Of a stretch of DNA of 64,000 bases, positions 26,594-34,353 are shown piece by piece. Where the stretch lies: contig CAWFVV010000006.1 in NCBI GenBank assembly GCA_963819385.1, positions 1,860,001-1,924,000 on the forward strand, given 5' to 3'. Origin of the DNA: JAVDCA01 sp963819385. Its GTDB lineage: Bacteria > Pseudomonadota > Alphaproteobacteria > Rhizobiales > Xanthobacteraceae. The stretch's first letter is position 1. The number at the start of each line of letters is the position of its first letter. Under the pieces are notes generated by a model. That model made no database searches and was not told where the DNA came from. It was given only the letters and a program-made list of their open reading frames with translations. The translations under genes and the position numbers were made by a program.

Positions 26594-27349
26594 GGCGCGA
26601 CGCTCTCGCCTGCCGGCGCGATCCGGTCGAGCCAGGCGCGCACGCGTGCCGGCGTCGCGAAATGGCCGGCGACGCCCGCGACGTCGCGCCCGACCGAGAA
26701 CGCGGTGCCGTCGAACTCCGGCATGATCGCGAACACGGTCTCGTCGGTGGTGTCGTCGCCGATGAAGATCGGGCGCCGGCCCGCGAAGGGCGGGTGCCTC
26801 ATCAATTCGCGCACGCCGCTCGCCTTGCTGAAGCCGGCGGGTTTGATCTCGATCACGGCCTTGCCGGGAAGGATCTCGATCGGCATCGGCCACGGCTGGG
26901 CGCAGAGCTTGTCGACGGCCGCGCGCAGGGGCTTTTCCCGGCCGGGCGCCTTCCGATAGTGCAAGGCAACCGAGAACTCCTTTGTCCTCCGCGGCGACGC
27001 CGTCGCGGGCGAGCGCTTTCAGCCGCCGCCTGAGCTCGGCGTCGAGTTGCGGCGCCGCGCCCGGCCGCACCTTCCGACCGTCGAGCAGCCGCAGCTCGGC
27101 CCCATGGCCGCCGACCAGCGCGAGGCGCAGCGGCGCGAACAGGTGGTCGAGATCGGTGGTCATGCGGCCGCTGACCAGCGCGACCGCACCGTCGGTCGCG
27201 GCGATCAGCCGCACCAGCGCGTCACGCAGTGAGGCGGGGACCCGGACCGCGTCGGGGCTCGGCGCGATGTCGACGATGGTGCCGTCCACGTCGAGCAGGA
27301 GCGCACTCTTGCGCAAATCCGGATGGAGAATCGGTTCGTCCGTGCTCAT
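26590..27349 (-). pseudogene. otsB: Trehalose-6-phosphate phosphatase, frameshifted
   Basis: OtsB (HAD superfamily) removes phosphate from trehalose-6-phosphate. The first part, from ATG 27349, has the nucleophile motif LLLDVDGTIVDIAP, VALVSGR and LVGGHGAELR, and ends in AAEDKG. The rest is in another frame: FSVALHYRKAPGRE, then KPAGFSKASGV and the metal-binding GDDTTDETVF, to the stop at 26590. One extra base around 26977-26983 separates the halves; removing it gives EDKGFSVALHYRKAPG as in intact homologues, about 252 residues. In the unshifted frame the reading continues by chance straight into the downstream GH15. A real mutation and a sequence error are both possible. Confidence 0.87.
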
Positions 27350-27377
27350 CGAGGAATCCCGTGCCTTTATCCTTGGC

Positions 27378-28934
27378 TCAGTCGACCGCCGCAAGCGGGC
27401 GCGCCACTGCTTCGAGCGGCTGCCGCTCGGCCGCCACGCCCCACACCCATTCGATCGCGCCCGCCGCGACCATCAGCGCCGCGCCGATGAGATAGCCGAC
27501 GAATACGCTCGCACGGGAGCCGCTCGCAATCAGCGCGCCGAACAGCAGCGGGCCGAGGACGCCGCCGACGCCGGTGCCGACCGCGTAGAAGAACGCGATC
27601 GCCAGCGCGCGCATCTCGAGCGGGAAGATTTCGCCGACCGTGAGATAGGCGGAACTGGCCGCCGCCGAGGCAACGAAGAAGATCATCATCCAGGCGACCG
27701 TCTGGGCCTGCGCCGAGAGCACCGCGACGCTGAACAAGTAGCCCGTGGCGGCGAGAAGCAGGCCGGAGACGACGTAGGTTGAGGCGATCATGGTCTTGCG
27801 CCCGATCGTGTCGAAAAATCGACCGAGCAGCAACGGCCCGAAGAAATTTCCCGCCGCGAACGGGAGAATATACCAACCGACCCGCGCGGATGGCACGCCG
27901 TAGAAGTTCGTCAGGATGAGCGCATAGGTGAAGAAGATCGCGTTGTAGAAGAACGCCTGCGCGGTCATCAGACTCAGGCCCACCAGCGTGCGGCCGCGGA
28001 AGGTGCGGAACAGCGTGACCACGACTTCCAGGAGAGGCGTGCTGGCGCGCGTGCGCAGGCGTGCGCGCATGCCGTCGACCGGCGCGAGTTCGTGACCGTT
28101 TGCCTGCACGCGCGCCTCGATCTCGGCGACGACCGCGTGGGCGCGGTCGCCGTGTCCGTGCGTTACCAGCCAGCGCGGACTCTCCGGAATCCACCTGCGG
28201 ATGAACAGGATCACCAGGCCGAGCCCCGCGCCAACCAGGAAGGCGAGGCGCCAACCCCAGTCGGAGCCTTTCGGCGCCGCGCCGAGCAGCACGATCGACA
28301 CCACGGCGCCGAGCGCAGCCCCGATCCAGAAGCTGCCGTTGATGGCGAGATCGGTGTGCCCGCGATAGCGCGCCGGGATCAATTCCTGGATGGTCGAATT
28401 GATCGCCGTGTATTCGCCTCCGATGCCCGCGCCGGTGAGGAAGCGAAAGACGAAGAAGCTCGCCAGATTCCACGACGCCGCGGTCGCGGCCGTGGCGGCA
28501 AGGTAGACGGCGAGCGTGATAAAGAACAGCTTCTTGCGCCCGAGCCGGTCGGTGAGCCAGCCGAAGAAGATCGCGCCGAGCACGGCGCCCGCGACATAGG
28601 CGCTGCCCGTGAGGCCCACCTCGAAAGTCGAGAAGTGCAGCACCGGGCTCGCCTCGAACGCGCCCGCGAGCGAGCCCACCATGGTGACCTCGAGACCGTC
28701 GAGAATCCATGTGATCCCGAGCGCGACGACTACCAGCGTATGGAAGCGATCCCACGGCAGACGGTCGAGCCGTGGCGCGATATCGCTGTCGATCAGGCCG
28801 CCCGCGGCGCCTGCGCCTGCCCCCGCGTCGGCGCGACGGACATCCGGCGCGCCCGCGATCCGGCCGGAAGGAAGGGTGAAGAAAGGCGGGAATTCATGCA
28901 GCGAAGGCTTGCGTAAATTCATCCGAAAATTCAT
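27378..28934 (-). CDS. MFS sugar-porter type transporter
   Basis: A 518-residue major facilitator with twelve predicted membrane helices and an extended N-terminal tail of about 60 residues. Sugar-porter hallmarks are the loop motif GWLTDRLGRKKLF, RFLTGAGIGGEYTAI, PESPRWLV after helix 6 and the repeat motif GRFFDTIGRKTM. It probably imports a sugar or aromatic/organic acid with protons. It lies 28 bases upstream of otsB on the same strand and could share its transcript. The start is uncertain: no good ribosome site precedes either the ATG at 28934 or the one at 28922. Confidence 0.85.
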   Translation of the reverse strand: MNFRMNLRKPSLHEFPPFFTLPSGRIAGAPDVRRADAGAGAGAAGGLIDSDIAPRLDRLPWDRFHTLVVVALGITWILDGLEVTMVGSLAGAFEASPVLHFSTFEVGLTGSAYVAGAVLGAIFFGWLTDRLGRKKLFFITLAVYLAATAATAASWNLASFFVFRFLTGAGIGGEYTAINSTIQELIPARYRGHTDLAINGSFWIGAALGAVVSIVLLGAAPKGSDWGWRLAFLVGAGLGLVILFIRRWIPESPRWLVTHGHGDRAHAVVAEIEARVQANGHELAPVDGMRARLRTRASTPLLEVVVTLFRTFRGRTLVGLSLMTAQAFFYNAIFFTYALILTNFYGVPSARVGWYILPFAAGNFFGPLLLGRFFDTIGRKTMIASTYVVSGLLLAATGYLFSVAVLSAQAQTVAWMMIFFVASAAASSAYLTVGEIFPLEMRALAIAFFYAVGTGVGGVLGPLLFGALIASGSRASVFVGYLIGAALMVAAGAIEWVWGVAAERQPLEAVARPLAAVD

Positions 28935-29030
28935 CGCATCGCTTGCAACCGGCGTGTCTTGTGCGCGTCTTGTAGAACGCCAGCACGGAACTTAGGTTCC
29001 ACCTAGCGCGCCGCACACGAACTCAGCGAA

Positions 29031-29065
29031 GTAGCCCGGATTGAGCGAAGCGAAATCCGGGCTAC
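29031..29065. repeat. GTAGCCCGGATT palindrome
   Basis: Perfect 12-bp arms (GTAGCCCGGATT at 29031-29042, AATCCGGGCTAC at 29054-29065) with loop GAGCGAAGCGA. The TTGAGCGAAGCGAA core is shared with the repeat at 582-669. It lies in the 148-bp gap between two genes on the minus strand, just after the ABC exporter stop codon (29083), so it may also stop or protect that transcript. Confidence 0.8.
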
Positions 29066-29082
29066 AAGGAATCACAGACAAC

Positions 29083-30966
29083 TCAGGCAGCGGCACGATG
29101 CTTGGACAGGCGGGTGATTTCCCGTTCGACCAACTCCCGGTAGAGACCCTCGCTCCGCATCAGCACGTCGGGCGCACCGTCCTGGACGACGCGGCCGGAT
29201 TGCATCACAACGATGCGGTCGAAGCTGCGCACCGTGGAAAGCCGGTGCGCGATCGCGATGACGGTGCGGCCATGGATGAGGTTGCGCAGCGCGTCGCGGA
29301 TCGCCTCCTCGGAATCCGAGTCGAGCGCCGACGTCGCTTCATCGAGCAGCAGGATGGGCGCGTCCTTGAGGAAGGCGCGCGCAATCGCGATGCGCTGGCG
29401 TTGCCCGCCCGACAGCTTGACGCCGCGTTCGCCCACGATCGTATCGAAGCCTTCCGGCATCGCCTCGATGAACTCGCAGTGCGCCGCGATCGCGGCGCGC
29501 AGCAGGTCGTCGTCGCTCGCCTCCGGCCGGCCGTAGCGGATGTTCTCGGCGACCGAACGGTGGAACAGCGAGGCTTCCTGCGGCACGACCGCGATGGCGT
29601 GGCGCAGGCTCTCCTGCGTCACGCGCGTGATGTTGTGCCCGTCGATCAGGATACGGCCGCTCTGCGTGTCGTAGAAGCGCTGCAACAGCGCGAACAGCGT
29701 CGACTTGCCGGCGCCCGACGGCCCGACGATGCCGACATGCTCTCCTGCCTTCAGCCGCAGATTGAACTTTTCGAAGATCGCGTGGCCGTCCGGATAGCGG
29801 AAGTCGACCTTCTCGAAATCGACGCTGGCGCTGCGGCGCGCGAGCGCCGACGCCTTCGGGTGATCGCGCAACTCGTGCGGAACGAGCAGCGTCGAGAGCG
29901 CCTCCGACAGGCGCGCCAGATGCTGGGTCACGTCGACGAGCGCAACCGCGAGGTCGCGAGTCGCGTGCAGCACCGACATGCCGAGGGTGCAAACGAGGAC
30001 GACGTCGCCCGTCGTCGCCTCGCCCTGCTGCCACAGCCACACCGCCCAGGCGAGCAGCGCGATGGTGAGCGCGATGGTCGACCCGGCGTGCAGCAGGCGC
30101 AGCTTCTCGAGATAGATGAGGCTCGCGCGGCGCGCCGTCATCTCGCGGTCGACGGTCGCCTCGAAGCGGAGCCGCTCGCGGCGGAAGCCGTGGAAGGCGC
30201 GCACGAGCGGCATGTTGCCGATGATGTCGACCATCTCGCCGTCGACGGCGGCGGCGCGGTCGGCGAAATCATGGTGCAGCGGCTGGCCGGCCGCCGCGAG
30301 ACGGAACATGATGCAGACCAGGATGCCGCCAAGCCCGAACAGGACGCCGGCCATCGGCAGGCTCACGGTCGCGACGAAGCTGATCGCCGCGACCGTCGCG
30401 GCGCACGGCGGCATCACGTTCCAGACGAACATGTTCTCGATGGTGAAGATCGCGTTGGAAGTCGCCGTGATGCGGCTCGTCAGCATGCCGGGCTGCCGTT
30501 CGGCGAAATAGCTCGGCGCGTGGCCGGTAAGATGGCGGAAGAGGTCGCGCCGCAGGTCGCCGGTCACTGCCGTGAAGGCGCCGCTCGCGATCCAGCTGGC
30601 GACGCGCCACAGCAAATTGTCCATCGCGATGAGCGAGACGAGAAAGCCGAAAGCGAACCAGATGCCCGACGCCTGCGGCCCTTGCGCCAGGGTGTCGACC
30701 AGGTATTTGAGGCCATACTGCGTCGACACCGAGCAGCCGACCGCGGCCGCGACCGCCGTCAGGATGATGGTATGCGATCGCGGCCGGCGGCGCAGATAGC
30801 GCCCGATGAATGCGTACGGGCGGTCCGCGTAGCGGGAGAGGTCCTCGGCAGGTAACGCGGACGGTCGCCCGGCGCTCAATCGGCTGATCGCCCGCGCCAA
30901 CGCGCTGCCCGGCCCTGCCTGCGATGCCCGTCTCGGTATCGCAATCGTCTGTTGCCCATCAGTCAC
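29083..30966 (-). CDS. ABC exporter, fused membrane and ATPase domains
   Basis: A 627-residue half-transporter of the exporter class (MsbA/multidrug/beta-glucan type). The membrane domain occupies about residues 60-360, the ATPase domain about 385-627 with Walker A GPSGAGKST (near 412), signature LSGGQRQRIAIARAF, Walker B ILLLDEATSALD and switch IAHRLSTV. I use the GTG at 30966 because GGGAGG lies 9 bases upstream; the frame is open for 72 more codons but that part has no similarity. It is divergent from the GT4 glycosyltransferase (244-bp gap), so export of a glycan or glycolipid is possible. The substrate remains unknown. Confidence 0.88.
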   Translation of the reverse strand: MTDGQQTIAIPRRASQAGPGSALARAISRLSAGRPSALPAEDLSRYADRPYAFIGRYLRRRPRSHTIILTAVAAAVGCSVSTQYGLKYLVDTLAQGPQASGIWFAFGFLVSLIAMDNLLWRVASWIASGAFTAVTGDLRRDLFRHLTGHAPSYFAERQPGMLTSRITATSNAIFTIENMFVWNVMPPCAATVAAISFVATVSLPMAGVLFGLGGILVCIMFRLAAAGQPLHHDFADRAAAVDGEMVDIIGNMPLVRAFHGFRRERLRFEATVDREMTARRASLIYLEKLRLLHAGSTIALTIALLAWAVWLWQQGEATTGDVVLVCTLGMSVLHATRDLAVALVDVTQHLARLSEALSTLLVPHELRDHPKASALARRSASVDFEKVDFRYPDGHAIFEKFNLRLKAGEHVGIVGPSGAGKSTLFALLQRFYDTQSGRILIDGHNITRVTQESLRHAIAVVPQEASLFHRSVAENIRYGRPEASDDDLLRAAIAAHCEFIEAMPEGFDTIVGERGVKLSGGQRQRIAIARAFLKDAPILLLDEATSALDSDSEEAIRDALRNLIHGRTVIAIAHRLSTVRSFDRIVVMQSGRVVQDGAPDVLMRSEGLYRELVEREITRLSKHRAAA

Positions 30967-31210
30967 GCGCCGAGCCTCCCAATGAGAACGAGCCGCTCTT
31001 CCAGCCACACGGGCACCAAGATGCGGCCAGGATTGCGTCACGATCGAACTCGCCCCGCGGCACACCAGTCTCGACGAACCAGCGTTTGAATCGTTCCGGG
31101 TCAGTCTGCAAAAAAAGTTGCATGTCTCCTGACCATTTTTGCGCCTCTGCGCGTTGCCTGATCGCCGGTGGTGTTCTCCCACTTAAACTCGGACAAAGGA
31201 GATTCCTCCC

Positions 31211-32305
31211 ATGCGCATTGCGCAGATCGCGCCGTTGACTGAAGCGGTTCCTCCCAGGCTGTATGGCGGTACCGAGCGCGTCATTCATTGGCTGACCGAA
31301 GAGCTGGTCGCCCTCGGCCATGACGTCACGCTGTTCGCCAGCGGGGATTCGCGCACCTCGGCGAAGCTCGAGGCCGGGTGGCCGCGCGCGCTGCGATTGG
31401 ACGGCGCGGTGCGCGACGCCAACGCGCTGCATCTCGCGATGCTCGAGAACGTGCGGCGCCGGGCGAATGAATTCGATTTTCTCCATTTTCATCTCGACTA
31501 CTATCCGTTTTCCGTATTTTCCCGACAGTCGACGCCGTTCCTCACCACGCTGCACGGCCGCCTCGATCTGCCGGAGCTGCATCCGATCTTCAACGCGTGC
31601 ACGGCGGCGCCGGTCGTCTCGATCTCGAATTCGCAGCGGCGGCCGCTGCCGCAGGCGCGCTGGGTGCGCACGATCTATCATGGGCTGCCCGAGAGGCTGA
31701 TCACGCCGAAGCCGGTGCGCCCGTCATATCTCGCGTTCCTCGGCCGCATCGCGCCCGAAAAGGCGGTCGACCGGGCGATCCATGTGGCGCGCAAATGCGG
31801 CATCCCGCTCAAGATCGCCGCCAAGGTCGACCGCGTCGACGCCGAGTACTACGAGCAGCGCATCCGTCCGCTGATCGAGCCGCCGCACGTCGAATACATC
31901 GGCGAGATCAGCGACCATGAGAAATCCGATTTCCTCAGCGGCGCGCACGCGCTGCTCGCGACGATCGATTGGCCCGAGCCGTTCGGGCTCGTGATGATCG
32001 AAGCCATGGCGTGCGGCACGCCGGTGATCGCCTTCAACCGTGGCTCGGTTCCCGAAGTGGTCGACGACGGGATCACCGGATTCATCGTCGAGGACGAGCT
32101 CGGCGCCATCGGCGCGGTGCAGCGCCTCGCGGAGCTCGATCGCGCGGGTGTCCGCAAGCGGTTCGAGCAACGCTTCACGGCGCGGCGGATGGCGCAGGAT
32201 TACCTCGGCGTCTATCGCGCTCTCGCCGAGAGCCATGCCCCTCGCCTGCGCGTGGTCGGCGCGGACGAGGCGCCCGCGCTCGCCGCCGCGAGCGACGCCT
32301 CCTAG
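31211..32305 (+). CDS. Glycosyltransferase family 4 protein
   Basis: A 364-residue GT-B fold glycosyltransferase transferring sugar from a nucleotide donor. It starts MRIAQIAPLTEAVPPRLYGG (the glycine-rich acceptor loop YGGTERV), has the donor-domain opening YLAFLGRIAPEKAVDRAI, and the E-x7-E donor signature in EPFGLVMIEAMACGTPVIA. AAAGGAG precedes the ATG. Family homologues make exopolysaccharide or glucosylated small molecules. It converges with an MFS gene 13 bases downstream. Confidence 0.92.
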   Translation: MRIAQIAPLTEAVPPRLYGGTERVIHWLTEELVALGHDVTLFASGDSRTSAKLEAGWPRALRLDGAVRDANALHLAMLENVRRRANEFDFLHFHLDYYPFSVFSRQSTPFLTTLHGRLDLPELHPIFNACTAAPVVSISNSQRRPLPQARWVRTIYHGLPERLITPKPVRPSYLAFLGRIAPEKAVDRAIHVARKCGIPLKIAAKVDRVDAEYYEQRIRPLIEPPHVEYIGEISDHEKSDFLSGAHALLATIDWPEPFGLVMIEAMACGTPVIAFNRGSVPEVVDDGITGFIVEDELGAIGAVQRLAELDRAGVRKRFEQRFTARRMAQDYLGVYRALAESHAPRLRVVGADEAPALAAASDAS

Positions 32306-32318
32306 ACGCCGTCTCTCC

Positions 32319-33560
32319 TCAAGTCGCGGCATCCGGTGCTTTTGCCGCCGTGGGCGATCCCGCCCGCGGCGGTTCTTCGTCCTGCTCCTGCGGCCGCGTC
32401 TCGGGCATGAAGGCCCAGATGCAGGCGAGACCGGCCGCCGCGATGACGGCGAGCACCAGAAAGGCGGTCTCGCTGCCGAAGTGATCGCTCACATAGCCGG
32501 CGAGCGTCGTCGATAGCGAGGCGCCGAGGCCGATCGCGGTGCCGGCGACGCCGAGCGCGAGATTGAAGTGGCCGGTACGGCGCGTCACGTCGGCGACGAC
32601 GAGCGGCACCAGCACGCCGAAGACCGCGCCCGAGATGCCGTCGAGCAGCTGCACGACCACCAGTACGTCGGGATTGTGGATCACGGCGAACAGCACACCG
32701 CGGATCGGCAGCACCGCGAAGCCGAAGAGCAGCAGCGGGCGGCGTCCGACGAGCTGTGCGCGCCGCCCGATCCACGGCGAGATCAGCGCGACCAGGAGCT
32801 GCGGCACCACGATGCAGGCGGCGATCAGCACCGAGGCCCAGCGGCTCGAGCGCATGGTCAGGACGCTGCCCATGAGCGGGAGCATCGCCGAATTGGCGAG
32901 CTGGAAGAGCATAAAGCTCGCCGAGAAGATCAACAGCGGCCGCAGCCGCGCCGGCTGCCACAGGCTCGACAGCGGACGTTGCGGCGGCTGCTCGGGCTGG
33001 CCGCCGTGGGCGCGCTCGGGATCGATCTCGCTCGTGCGGATGAAGGTGAGCGCGACCAGCGCCGGGACCAGCAGCACCGCGGTGACGAAGAACACCGCGC
33101 GGTTGGAGAACCAGTAGCCGCAGGCGCCCATCGCGGCCGCCGCGATGCCGTTGCCGATCGCGGCGAAGCGCGCGTTGCGGCCGAGCCGTTCGCTCATGCC
33201 CGCGTGGCCGACGAGGCCGAGGGTGATCGCCGCCATCGCGGGCCCGAGCACGCAGCTTGCGGCGGCATGCAGCACGGACGCGCCCAGCACCGCCACGTAG
33301 ATCGGCCAGACCGCGAAGATCAGCGCGCTGCCGCCGACGATCGCGACCGCAATCGCGGCGACGAGCCGCTCCGACGGCACGGCGTCGACGATGGCGCCGC
33401 CCGGCATCTGGCCGAGCAGCGCCACGAGGCTGCCGATCGAGAGCACGATGCCGATGTCGACCTGCGTCCACGCCGACGACGTGAGATAGACCGAGATGAA
33501 CGGACCGAAGCCGGTCTGCACGTTGGCCACGAAGAAGACGAACCAGTCGAGGCCGCGCAA
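32319..33560 (-). CDS. MFS transporter, paralogue of the 52.1 kb gene
   Basis: A 413-residue major facilitator with twelve predicted helices. It opens LRGLDWFVFFVANVQTGFGPFISVYL, given here as LDWFVFFVANVQTGFG; this motif recurs almost unchanged in the MFS gene at 52108-53385, as do MPGGAIVDAV and DGISGAVFGV, so the two are paralogues. The start is uncertain: 33560 is a TTG, and the frame stays open upstream without an ATG, so translation may begin earlier. Substrate unknown. It overlaps no neighbour and runs convergent to the GT4 gene. Confidence 0.85.
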   Translation of the reverse strand: MRGLDWFVFFVANVQTGFGPFISVYLTSSAWTQVDIGIVLSIGSLVALLGQMPGGAIVDAVPSERLVAAIAVAIVGGSALIFAVWPIYVAVLGASVLHAAASCVLGPAMAAITLGLVGHAGMSERLGRNARFAAIGNGIAAAAMGACGYWFSNRAVFFVTAVLLVPALVALTFIRTSEIDPERAHGGQPEQPPQRPLSSLWQPARLRPLLIFSASFMLFQLANSAMLPLMGSVLTMRSSRWASVLIAACIVVPQLLVALISPWIGRRAQLVGRRPLLLFGFAVLPIRGVLFAVIHNPDVLVVVQLLDGISGAVFGVLVPLVVADVTRRTGHFNLALGVAGTAIGLGASLSTTLAGYVSDHFGSETAFLVLAVIAAAGLACIWAFMPETRPQEQDEEPPRAGSPTAAKAPDAAT

Positions 33561-33682
33561 GCTCGTACGCGAGGGGTGCGGCGCCGGGCCGCCTGCGATG
33601 ACGGCAGGGAGCGCGACATCGCGTGCGCCCGCGCGCGCGGGTCCGGCATCGTCCGACGCGGGACGCGGCGCTGCTGACAGGG

Positions 33683-34267
33683 TTACTTCTCCCGTGCCTG
33701 CGGCGGCGGCTTGGGCGGCGGCGGACTTGCCGACGCGCCGAGCGCAACCAATGGACTCCCCTCCTTGAACTCGGGCGCCCCCTTCACCTGGTCGCGCGTG
33801 AGCGCGACCGTGATGACGTTGCCTTTCGGATCACCGGGCACGAACTTCAGCACGCTCCAGTCGACCGCGACCTTGCGGCTGCCGACGCCGAGAAATCCGC
33901 CGAAATCGATGATCGCGGCGCGCGGACGCCCGTCGGTATCGACGATCACGTCGACCAGGCGGCCCATGTCCTCGCCGGTGCTGCTGTTCACGTTCTTGCC
34001 GAGGATCGCCAGAGCGTCACGAACGCCGAGCACGGGCGGCAAGCCCGCCTTGCCGCCATCGGCGACCTCCGCCTGCGGCGAGCTCGTCACCTCGCCCGGG
34101 CGCATCCCCGATCCCGGCCCCTGCGGCGGCGGCGTGGGGCTCACGTGGCTGGGTCTGTGCCACGGATGATGATTTCTGGCCCATGCCGGAGAAGTCATCG
34201 GAAAGGCCATCGCGACAATGAATGCGGCAGCCGCCGCTGCCGCAACGACGCATCGCGAATGACGCAT
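33683..34267 (-). CDS. Exported PRC-barrel domain protein
   Basis: A 194-residue protein with a signal peptide (MRHSRC, hydrophobic stretch, cleavage near SPAWA), a Pro/Gly-rich linker and a PRC barrel at about 80-165 (NVNSSTGEDMGRLVDVIVD, RAAIIDFGGFLGVGSRKVAV). It ends with a Pro-rich tail (SPPPPKPPPQAREK). PRC barrels mediate protein or RNA contacts; exported ones in alphaproteobacteria are uncharacterised. GAGG lies before the ATG at 34267. A longer upstream continuation of this frame is antisense-frame noise over the next gene. Confidence 0.85.
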   Translation of the reverse strand: MRHSRCVVAAAAAAAFIVAMAFPMTSPAWARNHHPWHRPSHVSPTPPPQGPGSGMRPGEVTSSPQAEVADGGKAGLPPVLGVRDALAILGKNVNSSTGEDMGRLVDVIVDTDGRPRAAIIDFGGFLGVGSRKVAVDWSVLKFVPGDPKGNVITVALTRDQVKGAPEFKEGSPLVALGASASPPPPKPPPQAREK

Positions 34268-34353
34268 ATCGCCTCGCACCTCGGTTCCACAACGATGATT
34301 ATGACAACGCGAAGCGGGCGACCGCGGTTCCGTGACGACCCGGGCCGCGTTCA

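Noticed and set aside
23051..26959. A 1302-codon open frame on the plus strand
   Set aside because: It lies over two GH15 genes and otsB in other frames or antisense, is extremely Arg/Ala/Gly/Pro-rich and has no family pattern. It is a by-product of the high GC content.
24806..27394. An apparent otsB-GH15 fusion protein of 862 residues
   Set aside because: The middle part is frameshifted noise rich in Arg; the true OtsB C-terminus lies in another frame and GH15 has its own ATGA-coupled start.
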